Of a stretch of 64,000 nucleotides of DNA, positions 42,890 through 57,448 are shown piece after piece (the stretch's first letter is position 1; every line of letters begins with the position of its first letter). The notes under the pieces are model-generated. The model did not search any database. It saw only the letters and a program-made list of their open reading frames with translations, and had not been told where the DNA came from. The translations under genes were made by a program, and so were the position numbers. This DNA comes from Isoetes taiwanensis (lineage: Eukaryota; Streptophyta; Lycopodiopsida; Isoetales; Isoetaceae), in assembly GCA_021234155.1 (NCBI GenBank), contig JAJEKV010000051.1, positions 7,724,761 through 7,788,760 on the forward strand, written 5' to 3'.

Positions 42890-45800
42890 GATACTCTTTA
42901 AACAAATAAAACAAAAACAACTAGCTCCCCTTAGTGTGCTTTGTACTAGATTTTATTTATTGCTATTATTTAATCTAATGCTATTTAATATAACCAACTT
43001 CACAAAAAAAAAAAAAGTAATGCACATAAGAGAAGCAACAACCACTGATATTCCATTACGGGCAACATTTTCAACAATAATTATAAATTCCTCTTTCTTC
43101 TCCTATACAATGCAATATCATAGTTGGGTCATGAATTCCTCTGGTGATATATTTTGTTGTTGCCATGTGGCATTGCAATATCCCAGAATGGTAATTGGGT
43201 CGAGAGATTCCTGGTTACATGTTGAGCAGGTCGATAAAACAGAGAAATTTGTGATATACATCCTCTTACCCTTATACATCCTCCGATTTTTCTAAAATTG
43301 GCAACCAAACATTAAGCATACTAAACTACCTACAACTGACAATTTACCATTATATTCGATGAGGTTTTTCTTACTACAATTCGTCTCATCATCCTCAATT
43401 TGTTTGTCCTCGCTAAGATACAACACTCAAATCTTCCCAAAATTGGCAAGACCTATTGAGAGAATTGGATACCACCTACAGGGCACACATTTACCATTAT
43501 GTTTGACGAAGTCTTGCTTATCACAATATATGTCATCATCCCCAATTTGTTCGTATTCTACGGGGTTTCCTACACCCCAATGGGCTGCATAGGCAAACTA
43601 TCGTTCAGACTTAACAATATATATAAGAAGACACAGAATGCTAACCAGGCCATAACCATAACTTTCTATCATCGGGCCCATGTAGATCCTTCCCACCTTC
43701 TTATCAGGTTGTTTGTTGTTGCTTGCTTATAGTCATGGCCTTCTTATATAAAGAATGCATAGTTTTCTTTTTTAACGATCTTTGACCTTTATGTATCATA
43801 CAAGAATTTATCATGTATGCCAAGGTCGCCGCTTTAACATTTCTTTATCAAAATTATGCTAAGCCTAAATGATATCAATTCTCGACCTCGCGGAAAGCCA
43901 AAGCAATACCTATGCTTGAAGAGTTCTAACCTCCATATGTGATAGTCTAGAGCACACGTATGCTCATTTACACGTAAACACATCGGCGAAATTAGCTCAA
44001 GAGAAATAGTAAACATGTGGTTACGATGCATTAGCTCAAGAGAAATAGTAAAATATGTGCGTTTGTATGGGCACAATGCAACTCTAAGTATAGAGTGGAT
44101 CTTTCCATTCGTTCGTGGAATCCAATGTATACAATAATTGGGCCTCCATTTAATCTCTCAATATAATGCTTCTTAAACCATTTTATAGCTCTAAGATGAT
44201 CAAAGTAATGATTCTTTGAATATTTCTTAAGTCCATTAAACCATTTGACATAAAATACTTTACATTTCAAAGTGCATTGCATAAACCTTGCTAGGGTTAT
44301 TTTTATATAGCCTTGTTAATAAGCACATAGTAAAAGTTGCATCAATTTCAACTAGAGAAAATATCCAATACCCAACCACGCATTTCCTCTCAGACAATTG
44401 TTAAAGGATAAGACTCAAGGAAATTTACCTATAGAATCAAACTTTGCTTGTCTTGTACATCTAGTCATTTATATTTCAGACATCTAGTCGTGTATATTTG
44501 CCCGACTTCAACTCCTCCATCTTTTTGCTTTTAGAAGCCGAATGCATTTGGAGAATCTCAAACAAATGCTATGTATATTTCCACTTAAAAATTTCAACAC
44601 TTAAAGAAAAACAACAAAAGCAACTTGTGCTCGGAGGAGGCGTAAAAGCCAGAGTGTGCATGAGGCGCAGATCTTCAAGGTATCACAAAGAAAAACATGT
44701 ATCCAATTGAAGGTAGTAGTAATAATGATATGATAACCTCGTCGCTAGACGGTCAATTGAATTTTAATTTGTTATTCCCATTCTTTTCATGTTCAAACGC
44801 CAACTTTTAAACATCGATTCTCGGGAGGAAGGAAACAATGTTATATTTACTTTCCTTGCTCGACACACAATATTTCAAAATGTTGTTAACCTACATATTT
44901 CATTCATGGTTTTGTTTTTCATCTTATCTTATCTTCTAAAAGAGCACGTTCTTGAAAAGTCAGCCATTTTATTGAGATCAAAAGAAACAATTTATATGAT
45001 GATAGGCAGCCTTGCCTTTTTAAATAACTCCGCACTTTCGGCCATGAATACTGTACCTTCTATTAAATAGTACCCTAAAAGATGCCTCTGTTTTGTATCC
45101 TTAAGAATTCTTGCTAGTTAGATGCCAATGATTCTTTAAATACCTTTATAATGAAGACTTTACTTTAATGCTTTAGCTCCTGACTCTTGCAATTTGATTT
45201 ATCATGTAACCTCCCATTATTTTCTACCGCAAGCAAAAACCAAGAAGGATGCGAGAACATACTTGATGTATTAGACACTTCCCTACTAATGGAATAAAAT
45301 TTATACTCTCAAGGGCCTTCCAATGGCTATGTGCAATGATGGAAGCTTTCTTGGGAGTTATTTCTTGAGAGCCATTATGCTCAAACAATCTACATAAATC
45401 GCCAAACATATAGTTAGCAAGACTTGGTTATATTAGATGCATAAACACTAATGTTGGTTTTATGCTTTAAATAATTTTTTAGTTCTTCTTCAATTCTCAA
45501 AAGCCTCAACTCATTCCTTCACAATTTTGTTGCACTAAAAATACGCTTATAGTCTCCCCTAAATCATGGCTACTGCTTTGTCGGACTTCAATCAATTAGT
45601 TATCACCGCTACGTAGGAAACAGAGGAGATTAAATATAAATGCGCTGTCGAATCGAGATCAACAGAATTGTAATTTAGCCTGCTCAACGAAAGGAACTTA
45701 GAACAAACCTTTTATCCAATGGGTGGAGGCCCCTACGTGTCCGGACTAGCTAATTTGCTGCCGCATCCTACGCAGTGCAAATGCTACGTATCAAGCCTCC

Positions 45801-46410
45801 TGCTATTAGAAGCGCATATCATAGCCGGATGTTAGGCACACCGCTAGACCTTTATCCCCGATGCCAAGAACATGATCGGTGAGAAATTAACACCAATTTT
45901 CTCGCTCGCTTAGATCGCACAGTTTCCATCTCGCCCGCTTTCCTTCTTGTCCCAAAGCAGTTTGTTGAGTTTCCTTCCGATGCCGCTTACTCAAGACCTA
46001 CGGTAAGGATCTAGGTGCAAAGAACGCGAAAAGAAATGAACAGAGAAGGAAAAAGGGCAAGGACGCAGCTTTCTCCCTTCAAAAGCCATGCTATAACCGA
46101 AAAGCATTGTCAATTATACTGCTCAAACAGCAACCTTCCGCCAGAGGATGATTCAGAGCAAGAACATCAAAATCAAGAAGCTTCGATCATTTTTGAGCCA
46201 AGCATAAACATCAAATCCTAAGAAGAATATAAGAACAAAGTGTGGTTTTTCTAGACCTCATGGATTTGATGTCGCTTTCCCAAGCTGCCATGGCGCATCC
46301 GACCTCTAATTCTTATCCTTATTTTTCCCTTCACGGAATTTAAACCATCGTCGCTACACGGGATCGCATTAACGCGTTCCCATATCACGCTGGATGCATA
46401 CTTATATGCC
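42890..46410. other. Unassigned AT-rich sequence
   Basis: No protein, RNA or repeat family was recognised on either strand. The open frames are short and lack splice-phase support. Confidence 0.4.
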
Positions 46411-46412
46411 TG

Positions 46413-46612
46413 ATATAATCTTTCATTAGGAGGACATTGCAGTAGCGGCCCGACGGCTCCCGCATCGCAGGTAGCCAAGAGCGCAAGCTACGAGTGTGCC
46501 GCCGAAGTTCAAGGCGACAACGCCGGGCCCTGCATGTGTAATAGCCTCCTAATGAAGATTACCGCATCGCGAAAATCGCTTTTGGAGAAATTACGCTCAT
46601 TAGAAATTTGCC
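46413..46612. mobile_element. Short TIR element, copy 1 of 2
   Basis: TAATCTTTCATTAGGAGG at the left is matched by its inverse (CCTCCTAATGAAGATTA) at 46,545-46,561. A related unit lies at 58,423-58,573. Similarity between the two copies continues about 50 bases past the right inverted repeat, to CATTAGAAATTT. Confidence 0.6.
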
Positions 46613-46737
46613 ACGCTGCATCCAAAGAAAACTGCCTAGAAGATTCCAAATTGACTATGGCATCGGGCGTAGATTGGCGCTGCGAGATAGCACCGACTTA
46701 GATCGCGGTTACCAGACTGCAGCTGTTTATTAGAACC

Positions 46738-46906
46738 CAAAGAAACAAGAACTCGCATTTACTCGACTGCGGCGCTTTGCTCTCAAAGAAGACATGCTTT
46801 TCTATTAATTTCACCCGTTAAATACTAAAGTACAAAGGTAATCCTATGTTTAGTTAATCAACGCTTCTACTCTTAAAATGCTGCGTCTCCCTAATGATTG
46901 TTTCCT
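46738..46906 (-). repeat. 3' LTR of copia element 1
   Basis: About 168 bases, matching 50,961-51,127 with many substitutions and small indels, which points to an old insertion. Borders are approximate. Confidence 0.6.
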
Positions 46907-49900
46907 CCTACAACAACTTCTTGTTCCAACACCTCCTCGTGAGGAAACTTCAGAACTTATGATTTCTTCTTCATCCCAAGTTCACCAAACATTCCCAAAA
47001 TTTCTCCTTGGAAGTGGCTTTGTAAATACGCCTGTGTCATCTTTTGTGTGTTCTTGCCACCGGACTGCAATCTTTCTCTTCAATCTTCTCTTGTAAAATG
47101 GTATCGACTTCGAGTATGCTGCCTTGGACCAATTATTGGGTTCTTGGCCAAGGAAATAGGCCGCTTGATTATCACAGCATGTTATCACGCTTTCCTCGAT
47201 CCTCCCCTATCTCATTACATAATCATTGTAGCCAAATTGCCTCTTTGGCGCTTGCACATAATGCTATATTCTCCGCCACAGTTTGATAGCAATGGCTTTT
47301 GCTTCTTGCTACACCAACTCACTACTCCTCCTTCATGTAGCGCCGCTATGAGTAGCTCGCACAAGGTCACCGCATAATCAAAGATCCGCGAACTGAAGAT
47401 GGCACCCCAGAGGAGACGTGGACGCATGGAAACCGAGCACAAGGTCTCCTCGAGATAACGGAGAATCGCATACCGCCTTCCAATGTTCAAAGCCCCGGGC
47501 AACTCAAGAATTGGTCATTGCAGAGGTGCATGAGACTTCCAACCCGCGACTGTAAGGAACGCCCGCATGTAGGCTACTTCTTCGATCGAGGGACCTATAT
47601 CACGAAGTGAGATGAATAGTAGGAGCGTATCGAGCGGAAATCCTCTATCACAGCGGAAATCAAACTTCTTCAAAGACCGGGGCTCACGTTCTCGAGGTCA
47701 CCAGTTGGAGAACCCACAGATCGATCTCGGTGACTTGCATTCCCAAGAAGAAGCCGAGCCCCTAAATCACATTAAACCGAAAGGCTAGTAAAGGGATTTC
47801 AGATGATCTTAGCAGCTCCGACCGCATCGCCAAGAAATCGCATCGTCTACATATAAGACAATGATAGCCGTGCCGCAACATCCTTCTAGATAAATGTTCC
47901 AACTGCATGAGACCGTTTAAATCCAAGGTCTCAGAAAAAGAGTTGATAGTGTGGTACCATGCCCGGGATCAAGTGAGACTATAGATTGCCAAGCTTGCAT
48001 CAGAGTGGGTGAGCTTCCGACACTTCAAAACCTTTGAGGCAGAGATGTATACATCTTCTCAAGTTAGATCACCATGAAGAAATGCCGCCTTCACATCCAT
48101 CTCGTCCAGCCTATGTCGTGAGTAAAGCAGCAAGTGCTAAGACAACCCAATAGAAGACAATCGTGGCAACAAAAGATCTCTTTGAAGTCAACACTGAAGC
48201 CGGAGCAACCTTGGAGCTACCAATCAGGCTTTGTAGCGCTCCACTTGATTTTGAGCATTGAACTTCAAGCGTAGATCCATTTATTACCACCAAACGCCTA
48301 CTACCGGGTAAAGGGACTAAATCCTATGTGTATTTATTTGGAGGGATTGAAACCTCCTCCATAGCTTCTGAATCCAAGTTGAGAAGAGTCATGTCCCTAA
48401 CGGTTTGCTGAAATGTAGCGGTGCTCGTGAGGATGAACAGAGCAAAATTGAGGGCAAACCGCTCAAGATCAAGGCCAAGAGGCTTCCAGTCCGTTATGAT
48501 TCCCATCAATGTAGTAGCGTGGAATCAAGATTAATCAACCAGCATCAAAGGAAGTGATCAGCTGAACAGATGGAGGAACCGGGATTCGCCCGTGATCAAG
48601 ATCACTTGAGATGTCACTTATCACCGCCACCGCCACTACCGCCTAATGTCATCCAGATCTAATCTGATCATACCAAACCTATCAGCCTTGCCTATGCCGT
48701 TCCTGCTTCATCAATCCACACACCGGCCATTGATAATCCGCTTGCTAGCTGGGATCCCAAAGCTTATAGCCTTTGTTCGGGCTTCACAATATCCCACAAA
48801 TATACACACTTGAGGCTTTACCTTCCAGCTTTCCTTGTTTTCGCTTCTTCCCATCGATAGCGTGAAGTGCACCAAAATTTGAAGTGTTTGATGACGGTTT
48901 GGTTCCACTCCAAGCCCGAACCATGGCCTCAAGTGCTTTGGTGGGAAGGCAGGATTCAATATACACGGCCAAGGAAACAAACTTCAAAAAATCCCAGCCA
49001 TGGGAGCGTAGATCCTCCACCAATCGGTCTCATTTCCCTACGCTCAATCACTCCATTCCGCCGGGTGTCGTGGAATAGATGTTGCAATAATGCCATTATC
49101 TTGTAAGAATCCTCTTGAAAGATGTTGCCTATGAATTCGCTTCACCGGCCCTCATCTGCATTCTCTTGATTTTCGATTCTTTTCATTTTCCATACTACTC
49201 TCCAATCGCCTAAAGTGCCTATAAGCTTGGGACTTCTCTCGCTTTCAAAATAAAACCTACGCCTTCGATGATCATCACCTATAAGCATGAAATACTTATC
49301 ATTTCCAAGAGACAGAAAATTCGTCAGGTCCCTACAAATCGATATGCATCGTGCCCAAGAATTTGGCTGCTCGAGTGGCTACCCTTTTGGAACAAGTACT
49401 CGCTTACTTGAATTTTCTCTTTATAGATGGCATATCCCCAACCAGCCCAAGAGTTGACATTCTTTCCATGAACTGAAGTTTGAGTGCCCTGCCGCCATGC
49501 CATAATTGTGATGTGCTCCCTTAGCTCCCATGCTACAAATGCTTGGGGAGCCTCATGTCCATAAAAGCAATGACAGATTGCCCACTGCGGCTCCATTTGG
49601 CTACAACCTCCCCGACGGATCCTTTTACAACACATCACCAAATTCAAGCTTCACATGTGCATCATCCATCTTGGCTACAGACAAGAGATTTCATCAAAGT
49701 CCAAAGTAATATAAAAGTACTCCACCTAATCTCCAATTCTTCTTCTGCCATCCTATTTTGATGACCTGCACCCTTCCACTTTCAATCTGCCTTTTCCAGC
49801 GCTAGGAACAATACGCCCCCTCGCTTTCTTTAGGGCTAGCAAACAATTCTTCCCTACTTGTCATGTGATCTCAGAGCACCCGAGTCAAGGTACTAAGAAT

Positions 49901-50960
49901 TGTTTCATGTGCAATCATTGCACATGCATCCTCATCAATCTCTTTACTTTTTAGTAGCCCGCAGCCGCTTATGGAACCATTTCCCACTACCTCATCAAGA
50001 CTTATCCTTTCCTCAAACATTCCCCATCCTAATGCTCAAAGGTTCTAGCCAGCAGAAGCTATCACACTTGAATTTCCTCTTCCTCATCACTTCTCCACCG
50101 CCTCCACAATTACGCAGGGGCACGAAGCTTCAATTGCAGCCGCCTCCCGCCTCCATGATGCTTCGCTTTTTCTTTTCCTCTCTTTGCATGCCCGCCTCCT
50201 CGGCATGCCCATCTCCCTTTGCTCGTGACAGCCGAGCAATGTGTCCACTTTGTTGCAGAATTTGTAATGTTCTGCCCTCGGCTCTCCCTCCCAAAGATAG
50301 GCTGTGGCTGATGCATCTTTGCTTCCCCTCTCTTTCTCCTCGTCGCCTTCACTTGTTCGCGACCGCCTCCCAATCAATCATATAACTTCCAGCCCCTCCA
50401 ATCACGTTCTCAACAACCCATCAAATGAAGGGGCACCCATCATAGTGCTCCCAAACAATTGTATCCTCGTGGAGTGCTTCCATCCCTGTACTGCTTGGCA
50501 AAGAGTTCTGTGATCCTTCAATGTAACTGGATGCATCTTCACATTCATTCAGCTTTGCCGAAGACTGAGCATACGCCAAAAGATAACCGGGCCGTGAAAA
50601 CTGGTCCTTCCAAATGGCTGACAAGATAATCCCATGCTTCTTTGCCGCGTTCTCCTCAACACATGGATTTGCGCCATTTAGATACTTCATGATCGGACAT
50701 TCTTGACCCGGCCAGCTCACTGTTCTTACTCTGGCCATCTCTTCTTTATACCAGCCCCATCCTTCTAACAAAATAGTGAGCCGCTTTTGCCCCGAGCAGT
50801 ATGCCCCAGAGCTCCCCTTTCTCAGCCTTAACACCCTTACTTTGATGAACCAAATATAGGAGTTGGATGCCGTAAGCTTCTCCAAATGACCTTTTCTCAC
50901 CATCACGATATCCCTTGCACTGATTGATCCTTTGGCTCTAGAGATGGCTCGGACAATTAT

Positions 50961-51127
50961 AAAGAAACAAGAACTCAGACGACTGACCCGTAAGGCTGGT
51001 TTCAAAAGAAGACATGCTTTTCTATTAATTTACCCGTTAAATACTAAAGTACAAATGTAATCCTATGTTTAGCTAACTCTAACGTCTCTACTCTTAAATG
51101 CTATGTCTCCCTAATGATTGTTTCTCT
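50961..51127 (-). repeat. 5' LTR of copia element 1
   Basis: Partner of 46,738-46,906. No tRNA-Met primer site is visible next to it, so the inner border may be eroded. Confidence 0.55.
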
Positions 51128-51179
51128 CGCATCAACTTTGTTCCAAAAGAACCATTTCTATTTTCTTCTGTTATTTCAT

Positions 51180-52400
51180 TCTCGCATAAAGACCGGCGAC
51201 GTGGATCCACTAACCATAGGAGGGCAAATGTATTGCCCATTGTCTCCAACTTGTTTGGCCTCTTCATAGAAGAATTGGAAGAATGGATGCGGATCGCTTT
51301 TGGCAGAACAAAATTGGTATGCATTTAATACAATTGTTATTGTATGTCGATGATGTGGTCTTGTTAGCAACAGAAGAAGAAAGCATTGCGTGATCTCTGA
51401 CATCTTGGTCCTTTGTGAGGGAGAAGGCAATGCGAGTAAATACATCAAAATCAAAGATACTGGTCTTTGGAACAAGGGATGTGCCAGCATTTGTCTATCG
51501 TGACAAGAACTAGGAACAAGTGGAGCTATAAATACTTGGGGCTAGATTTCTAAGAAAATATAATTGGAAGGAATGTATTAAGAGAAGAGTAACCGAGAAA
51601 ACCGTCATATAGTATGCTTGTAAATGCTCAAAGGCATCACTGCATTAGCTCAAAAAGATCTTATATAAGACCTTAGTGCAACCGGTTTTGCTTTATGAGC
51701 ACCAACTTGGGGCCAAGTATCTCTATCTAAGCTTTGGGGACAGATTGAATTCGTGCGTGTAAAGTATTCATAATGAGGAGTTAGGCATTAAGGCACGCAT
51801 ACCATATGCAATAATGTTTGCAAATGTGATGTTCCCACTTGAGCTTGAAGCATTATTTCTGTGCAATCAATTTTGTCAATGTGGCTTAAGAATCAAGCAT
51901 CGGATCGCATATCATATCAAGCATTTGTGTCCACCCGGACATCAGCGGTGGGATGGTTACATGATCCGGGAATTGGGCAAGTAAATGGGGGTAATCGATA
52001 CCTAATTGGCCGTAAAAATAAGGAAGATAATAAGGACATCGCTTGAGCAAATTTCCATTGAACGCTATGGGCGCTTCAGTAGCTTCTAAGCACATTACAT
52101 ATCATGTAAATTCAATCAAAGGAGTATAAGAGCCGGTGACTATATAAATGCTAACAGTTAAAATATTTCAAGCAAGTTACAGCGACACAGACGAGCCTGG
52201 CCACGTATCTCACAGAATGGAGACAGATGTTGGTATAAAATCCCTGCTGAGGAGAGGTTATGTGCAAAGTTTGTGAGTCGATAGCATTGAGGATGAGCAC
52301 CATGTTTTACAGCGCCCCGCTTTACAAGTGAGATAAGAGACAAGTTCGCATTCAAGCATCCGGAGATTTTAAATCTTATTTCGCTTGTCACCTCTAACAT
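51180..52400 (+). pseudogene. LINE fragment, C-terminal reverse transcriptase
   Basis: The plus strand reads LYVDDVVLLATEEES near 51,340 (the YxDD catalytic motif), then NTSKSKILVFGTRD, YLGLDF and KTLVQPVLLYE near 51,680. A C-terminal stretch WYKIPAEERLCKVC near 52,235, with EDEHH shortly after, resembles the C-x2-C...EDExH motif of LINE family A. It is heavily frameshifted and lies between the two copia elements. Confidence 0.6.
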
Positions 52401-52601
52401 TAGGGTTCATATTTTAAGGCGCAGACTCCACACCGCTCTTTATTATGCAGTTGTAAATTGGCTTAAACTGCACTTGAAGCTCCATGGTCTTTTCAAGGCC
52501 CAAAGTGAGCTTGACTACTGCCATTACATTACACATATTTCCCCAACCGGGATTTTATATGAACCGATCTTGCAATTCTTCTATCCGTTCGCTGAGTATT
52601 G

Positions 52602-53250
52602 TGTAAAGATATGAAAAATCTCTCAGAATAGCTTATTCACAATAATAACAATCAGACTTCACAAACAAAGCAACTCTCCGTGAGACAACTCAAAAGATAA
52701 ATGTGAGCAATGAATCAATTCAAAGAACTAACTTGGCTTAACAAAAAGTAAAGAAATTTGGCTGCAGATGGATAGCACAATCCATGTGAGCTTTATCTAC
52801 CGCAATTAAAGCAATCCGTAACCAAACCCGTGAGCAGGAGAAGTACGTACCGCAGCCTATTCAATCCGCCAGACTAGAAGAAGCCCGGCAAAGAAGGCGC
52901 GGCGCGTAAGCTTTCCATCATAAATCCGATCAAGCAGAACCAAGCAAACTGACGGCAGAGTCGACGTGCAAACTGATCACAGTAATCCAAAGCAAATTCG
53001 GGTTGCAGATTCCATCGCTAAATCCGGGTCAGATGAGAGGTTAATAACTGGGTCAGCCATCCTCTAAGCAAATTCGGCTGATCCGATCATCACCAGCTGA
53101 TTCAAGAAAATTTTCGATACTAAAGCCGTAGCCTGTTCTTGACGTTTTATTCTTTGATTTTGTCGGTCTGGTTAATGTATTCCTGCCACGTGCAATTATC
53201 CATGCACATCTTAATATACAAATATTTGTGACATGATAAACATTCTAACA
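52602..53250 (-). repeat. 3' LTR of copia element 2
   Basis: 649 bases, aligned with 57,449-58,073 along its length but with many substitutions and small indels, so the element is old. It ends in the shared AACATTCTAACA read on the plus strand. Confidence 0.85.
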
Positions 53251-53262
53251 CTCCTCCTTCAT
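53251..53262 (-). promoter_or_regulatory. Polypurine tract of copia element 2
   Basis: ATGAAGGAGGAG on the minus strand lies directly before the 3' LTR, where plus-strand DNA synthesis would be primed. Confidence 0.75.
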
Positions 53263-56200
53263 GTCACATTCCTGTTTCATAATGCCAATTTCAAGTTTGT
53301 GCTTGCTACATTTTTCTTCTCCTAAGGCCTTAGTGAGCAAATCTGCAATTTGATTGTCAGTTGACATATATACTACTTGTATCAAACCTTTTTGAACCAA
53401 ATCCCTGACAAAATGCATATGTAGCTCAATATGCTTCGTTCTTTCATGCATTATAGGATTTTTTGTCATTGCTATGCAACTCATGCTATAACTTGACCGA
53501 TTATCCTCGTGGTTATCCCCAAAATTTTCCCAATAATCCTTTTAACCATACAACTTCTTTAGCCACAAGAGACACCGCTATATATTCCCGCTCTCACAAG
53601 ACATGGCGATCAAGATTGCTTTTTACTTCCATCACCTAACATAGTAACATACCCCGACATGTGGGATTTTCGAGAACCGTGATCTCCCCGCCTAACTGCA
53701 TCAGCATATGCTTTCTCGTGAGTTATGCCAGCTTTGTTCCATTTGTATCAGAGTCTATCACTAAGTGTTCCTTCTTCAAATATCCGAGAATTCTTGTCGC
53801 TAGCCAATGTACCGTCCCTTTGATTGTTTTGCAAAGCAACTTAGAAAGTTAACTCCATAAGTAATGTCGTAGACGGTACAAATAGCGCTACAGAGTAGAC
53901 ACCTCAATTAGTTCTTTGTACTAAGACCTTTCCATAATGCAGTTTGCTCGAAATCGCTTTTGGGCACATTTCATTACTTAATTTTGCCCCAACTACCATG
54001 TGGGTGTTTTAACTACAAGTACATGTCAGCCATACCTAACCTTTCTAAAAATGCCCTCAATATTTTAGTTTGTGTAAGTATCATCCTTTTTAGCTTCTTT
54101 CTACGACTTCCGCATCAAGAAAAACTTAAGATTCCTAGATCTATCATCTTAAATCTCTCTTTAACATTGGTTCTACAAATGATCCGGGCAAATTGCATTC
54201 ATTTGATGCCATACGCTATCTACATAAAGCGCTATTATGCAAAATTTATCATTATTATGTAAAACGTAGGAAAAGATTACTACTCTATTTTTTAGTTTTC
54301 AAACCTTGCACCTTTTAGAGTAATTGTCTATGCATATGTACCTCATTGTCTCTAGGCTTGTCTCAAACCATAAATCGCCTTCCTTAGCTTCCATACTATG
54401 TCCTCTCCTTGCTCGTGATCCCTCGTGCTGTTTTACAAAGATTTTCTTTTCTCAATATCCTGCGATTAAGAATGCCGCATTTCTACATCCATATGATGTA
54501 ACTCAAGGTTACTGCATTTGCATATGCTAAAATGGCCCTAAACTAGTTAGTTTAACAATAGGAGAAAAGCTTTCATAATCTATGCCTTTTTCCCGAGAAA
54601 CCCCCGCGCGATGTCCGCTTATACTTTTGTAAGTTTCATCCGATCCCCGCTTAATCTTATAAACCCATTTGTTCCCAACTATATTTTTCCTTCGTGTATG
54701 CTTTACTAACTCATATATACGCCCTGATCATGCTAGAAATGACTGCATCTCATTGTTCATTGCACGCTTTCCATTCTTCTCTGTGATCTTCTCGCACTAA
54801 TTGCTTCCATTAAAATCATTAGGTATTCCGTGACTAAACAAAGGCTACTATTATGAACACTCATCATCCGCAAAAAAAACTGCCTGCAATCTTCTACTTT
54901 TTACCCCATTCTTGTCTTCCATATAATTCTTCGCCTACTTGCAAATTTTCTTTTAAACGCTCAACTTCACTCTTATGCTTCTTAGGAGGTTGAGAATCTA
55001 TTGCCTGCGACTTCCATCGACTATTGGTGTTTCTACGAACTGACTATGATCCGAACCTCAATGCTATTATCATCATCTATATCTATAGGAATTTCAGATT
55101 TTATATTATCTACATTCTCCTCCTTAACTTTGGTATCCTTAGCATCTTTTATATTCTTTTCTATCTTTGTATAAAACTCCATTCACAAAGGTTACATCTC
55201 CTTAATATATACCTTTTTGGAATCCTGATTGTACAATCGATAGCCTTCGGCTTTCCATCATAGCCAACGAGAAACGCCTCGCTGTTCGATCCTCAAGCTT
55301 TGTCCGTGATTCCTCCTCGAACATGAACATAAGCGACATCCATATGCTTTGAATTTATATCATAATCGCTGTTCCCGCCGTCCATATTTCTTCTGGAGTG
55401 CCACCGCCAATGCTAATCAAGGCAACTGCTTTTGATATAGAATGCCGTTTTTAATCGGCTCGCCTTATAAGTAATTAGGCAGCTTTTGCATGTTTTAGCA
55501 TTGCTCTTGCAAGATCTAATATCGTTTCTATTTTACGCTCTCAACCCATTCTCGCCGAGGACTATATCCGCAAGTAAGTCAGCTTCCGATTCTTTCTAGG
55601 CAAAAACCCTTGAACCTTGACAAGTATTCACCACCTCTGCCCTGACCTATACATTTAACCTTTTTACCGCCACATTCAAATTTCCGTCAGAATCGCTTAA
55701 ATGCTTCTAGTGCTTGCCTTTTCTCTGCTAAAAAATAGCATTTGGCCCTTCTATCAGAGTCATCAATAAATAAAAATGTAATAATTTCTTTCCACTTTAC
55801 ACTTCTAATATTCATAGCCCAAAGAAGGTCTCAGATGTACTCAATTCAAGCAAGTCACTTGCACTGCTTACTTTTTTAAAAGGTATTCTTTGTATGCTTT
55901 CCCTGTAGTATGCATCCACGGCAAATAAATTCATGTTTTTCATCCTGCAATCTATTAATCCCTTTTTAGCCATGTATTCAACATTCTTGGATATGTGTGT
56001 GAGCTTAGCCTTTCATGCCACAACTTAATCTGATGGGCTTATGACCGTATTCACACTAATTACCTCATCTTGTTCAACTCAAATAAATCACCATTTCTTT
56101 AGCCAGAAATACCAGCTTTATTATTATGCAAGATTTCACATACTTTCTTGTCAAATATCACTCTATATCCCAACCACTCAATTGACTAACTGAGCATCAA

Positions 56201-57435
56201 ATTTCCTAGATCAAGTTTGGCACACACAACACATCTTTTGCTTACTGTGTTTCCATCAAGATCAAATAACCCAGCAAACCCACTCCTCTACTCTGTTGCA
56301 AATTTCTCGCTGCCTAATTGAATATGCCTCGCTTCTAATTTCTCGAAAGCATCCTGTAGCATTTCCGAGAGCAGACTACTTGACGCTTCGCCACCCACTC
56401 ACACCTAATATAAGAGAGTTAGTATGCTGTATTACGCTTAATAGCAAGAAAGGCTTTATGAATTACCTCATCATCGCCTTTCTTCCACATTTGCTTTAAA
56501 CACACATTCACAAGACTGATTTATTCTACCTCTTCCTCTTACACTTCCACGCAACTCCTCCTCTTCTCTTGATTCTTTGGACTAGAGCACTTAGAGGAAA
56601 TATGTCCTCTCCCACCACAATTATAACAAAAATCTCTTTAGTTGGGGCCTTGACAAATTAGCCTTCATATGACCATACTCATTGGCAAGCAAAACATGGA
56701 CCACCCCCGCCTTCCTTACCTCCAATGCACTGGATCTACTAGCATATAAAACTCCTCGCCCTAATATTCTCATCTTTTACTTAATTTTTCTGCTCAATCT
56801 CAGACAAGCAATTCTTCTCGCTTTTCTCACTTACTCTTTTGCTACATTTCTATCGTGATTGCAATTTGTTCATAATCAGAAAATGCCTTTTGAAATAGCT
56901 AATAACCTTCTTTTGACAAAACAAAGACCAACAAATTTTTAAATCAAAACAATATCATATCTAAAGTTTGAAAGAAACTTCCGCATTATCACCTTCATGA
57001 TATTTAAGACGCCTTAGTTCTCCAAAACATCAATCATGGCGATGATTTACTTCTCATAATTTTATAGAAGGTATAACCACATATCTTGTATGCATGTTCT
57101 GCAAATTTCAGCAAAATACTAGAGCCTACCTTGCTACAGATAATACCTTTAGCCTCAAGTGGTTTTGTCATGTTCTCACCAGACGTGACGCTCCAGCCTT
57201 GCTTTTCTATTTGCCTTTCTTCTTCTTGATTCCTCTATCGCTAATTTCAACTTCAAGTTCCTCGCCATTGCCTCTGCAGCCTTTTATCTCATTTCTTTGG
57301 CTGCTTCAATGATATCCCAAACCCCTTCGATGGAGAACCTCTTGATCTCGTTTATATTCTGGGAGTGCCGATCCACCATTATAAACTTCTACGGCATTTA
57401 GCAACGATGCTCCAAAGTGGGTGGTCATGGTGCTG

Positions 57436-57447
57436 GCTCTGATACCA
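57436..57447 (-). promoter_or_regulatory. Primer-binding site (initiator tRNA-Met)
   Basis: TGGTATCAGAGC on the minus strand, one base after the end of the 5' LTR. This is the standard plant copia site complementary to the 3' end of initiator methionine tRNA. Confidence 0.92.
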
Positions 57448-57448
57448 A

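Larger units (their letters stand above)
46738..51127 (-). mobile_element. Ty1/copia element 1, degraded, short LTRs
   Basis: Direct repeats of about 168 bases flank it (46,738-46,906 and 50,961-51,127; shared AAGACATGCTTTTCTATTAA and CTCCCTAATGATTGTTTC). Minus-strand coding relics run, 5' to 3', toward the left: a gag/integrase region (about 48.6-50.9 kb), reverse transcriptase with IIVLYVDDA near 47,860, then RNase H with GVVSWCSKKQKPLLSNCGG near 47,300 and CDNQAA near 47,175. Frames are broken throughout. The integrase-before-RT order is that of copia. LTR tips and primer site are not clear. Confidence 0.7.
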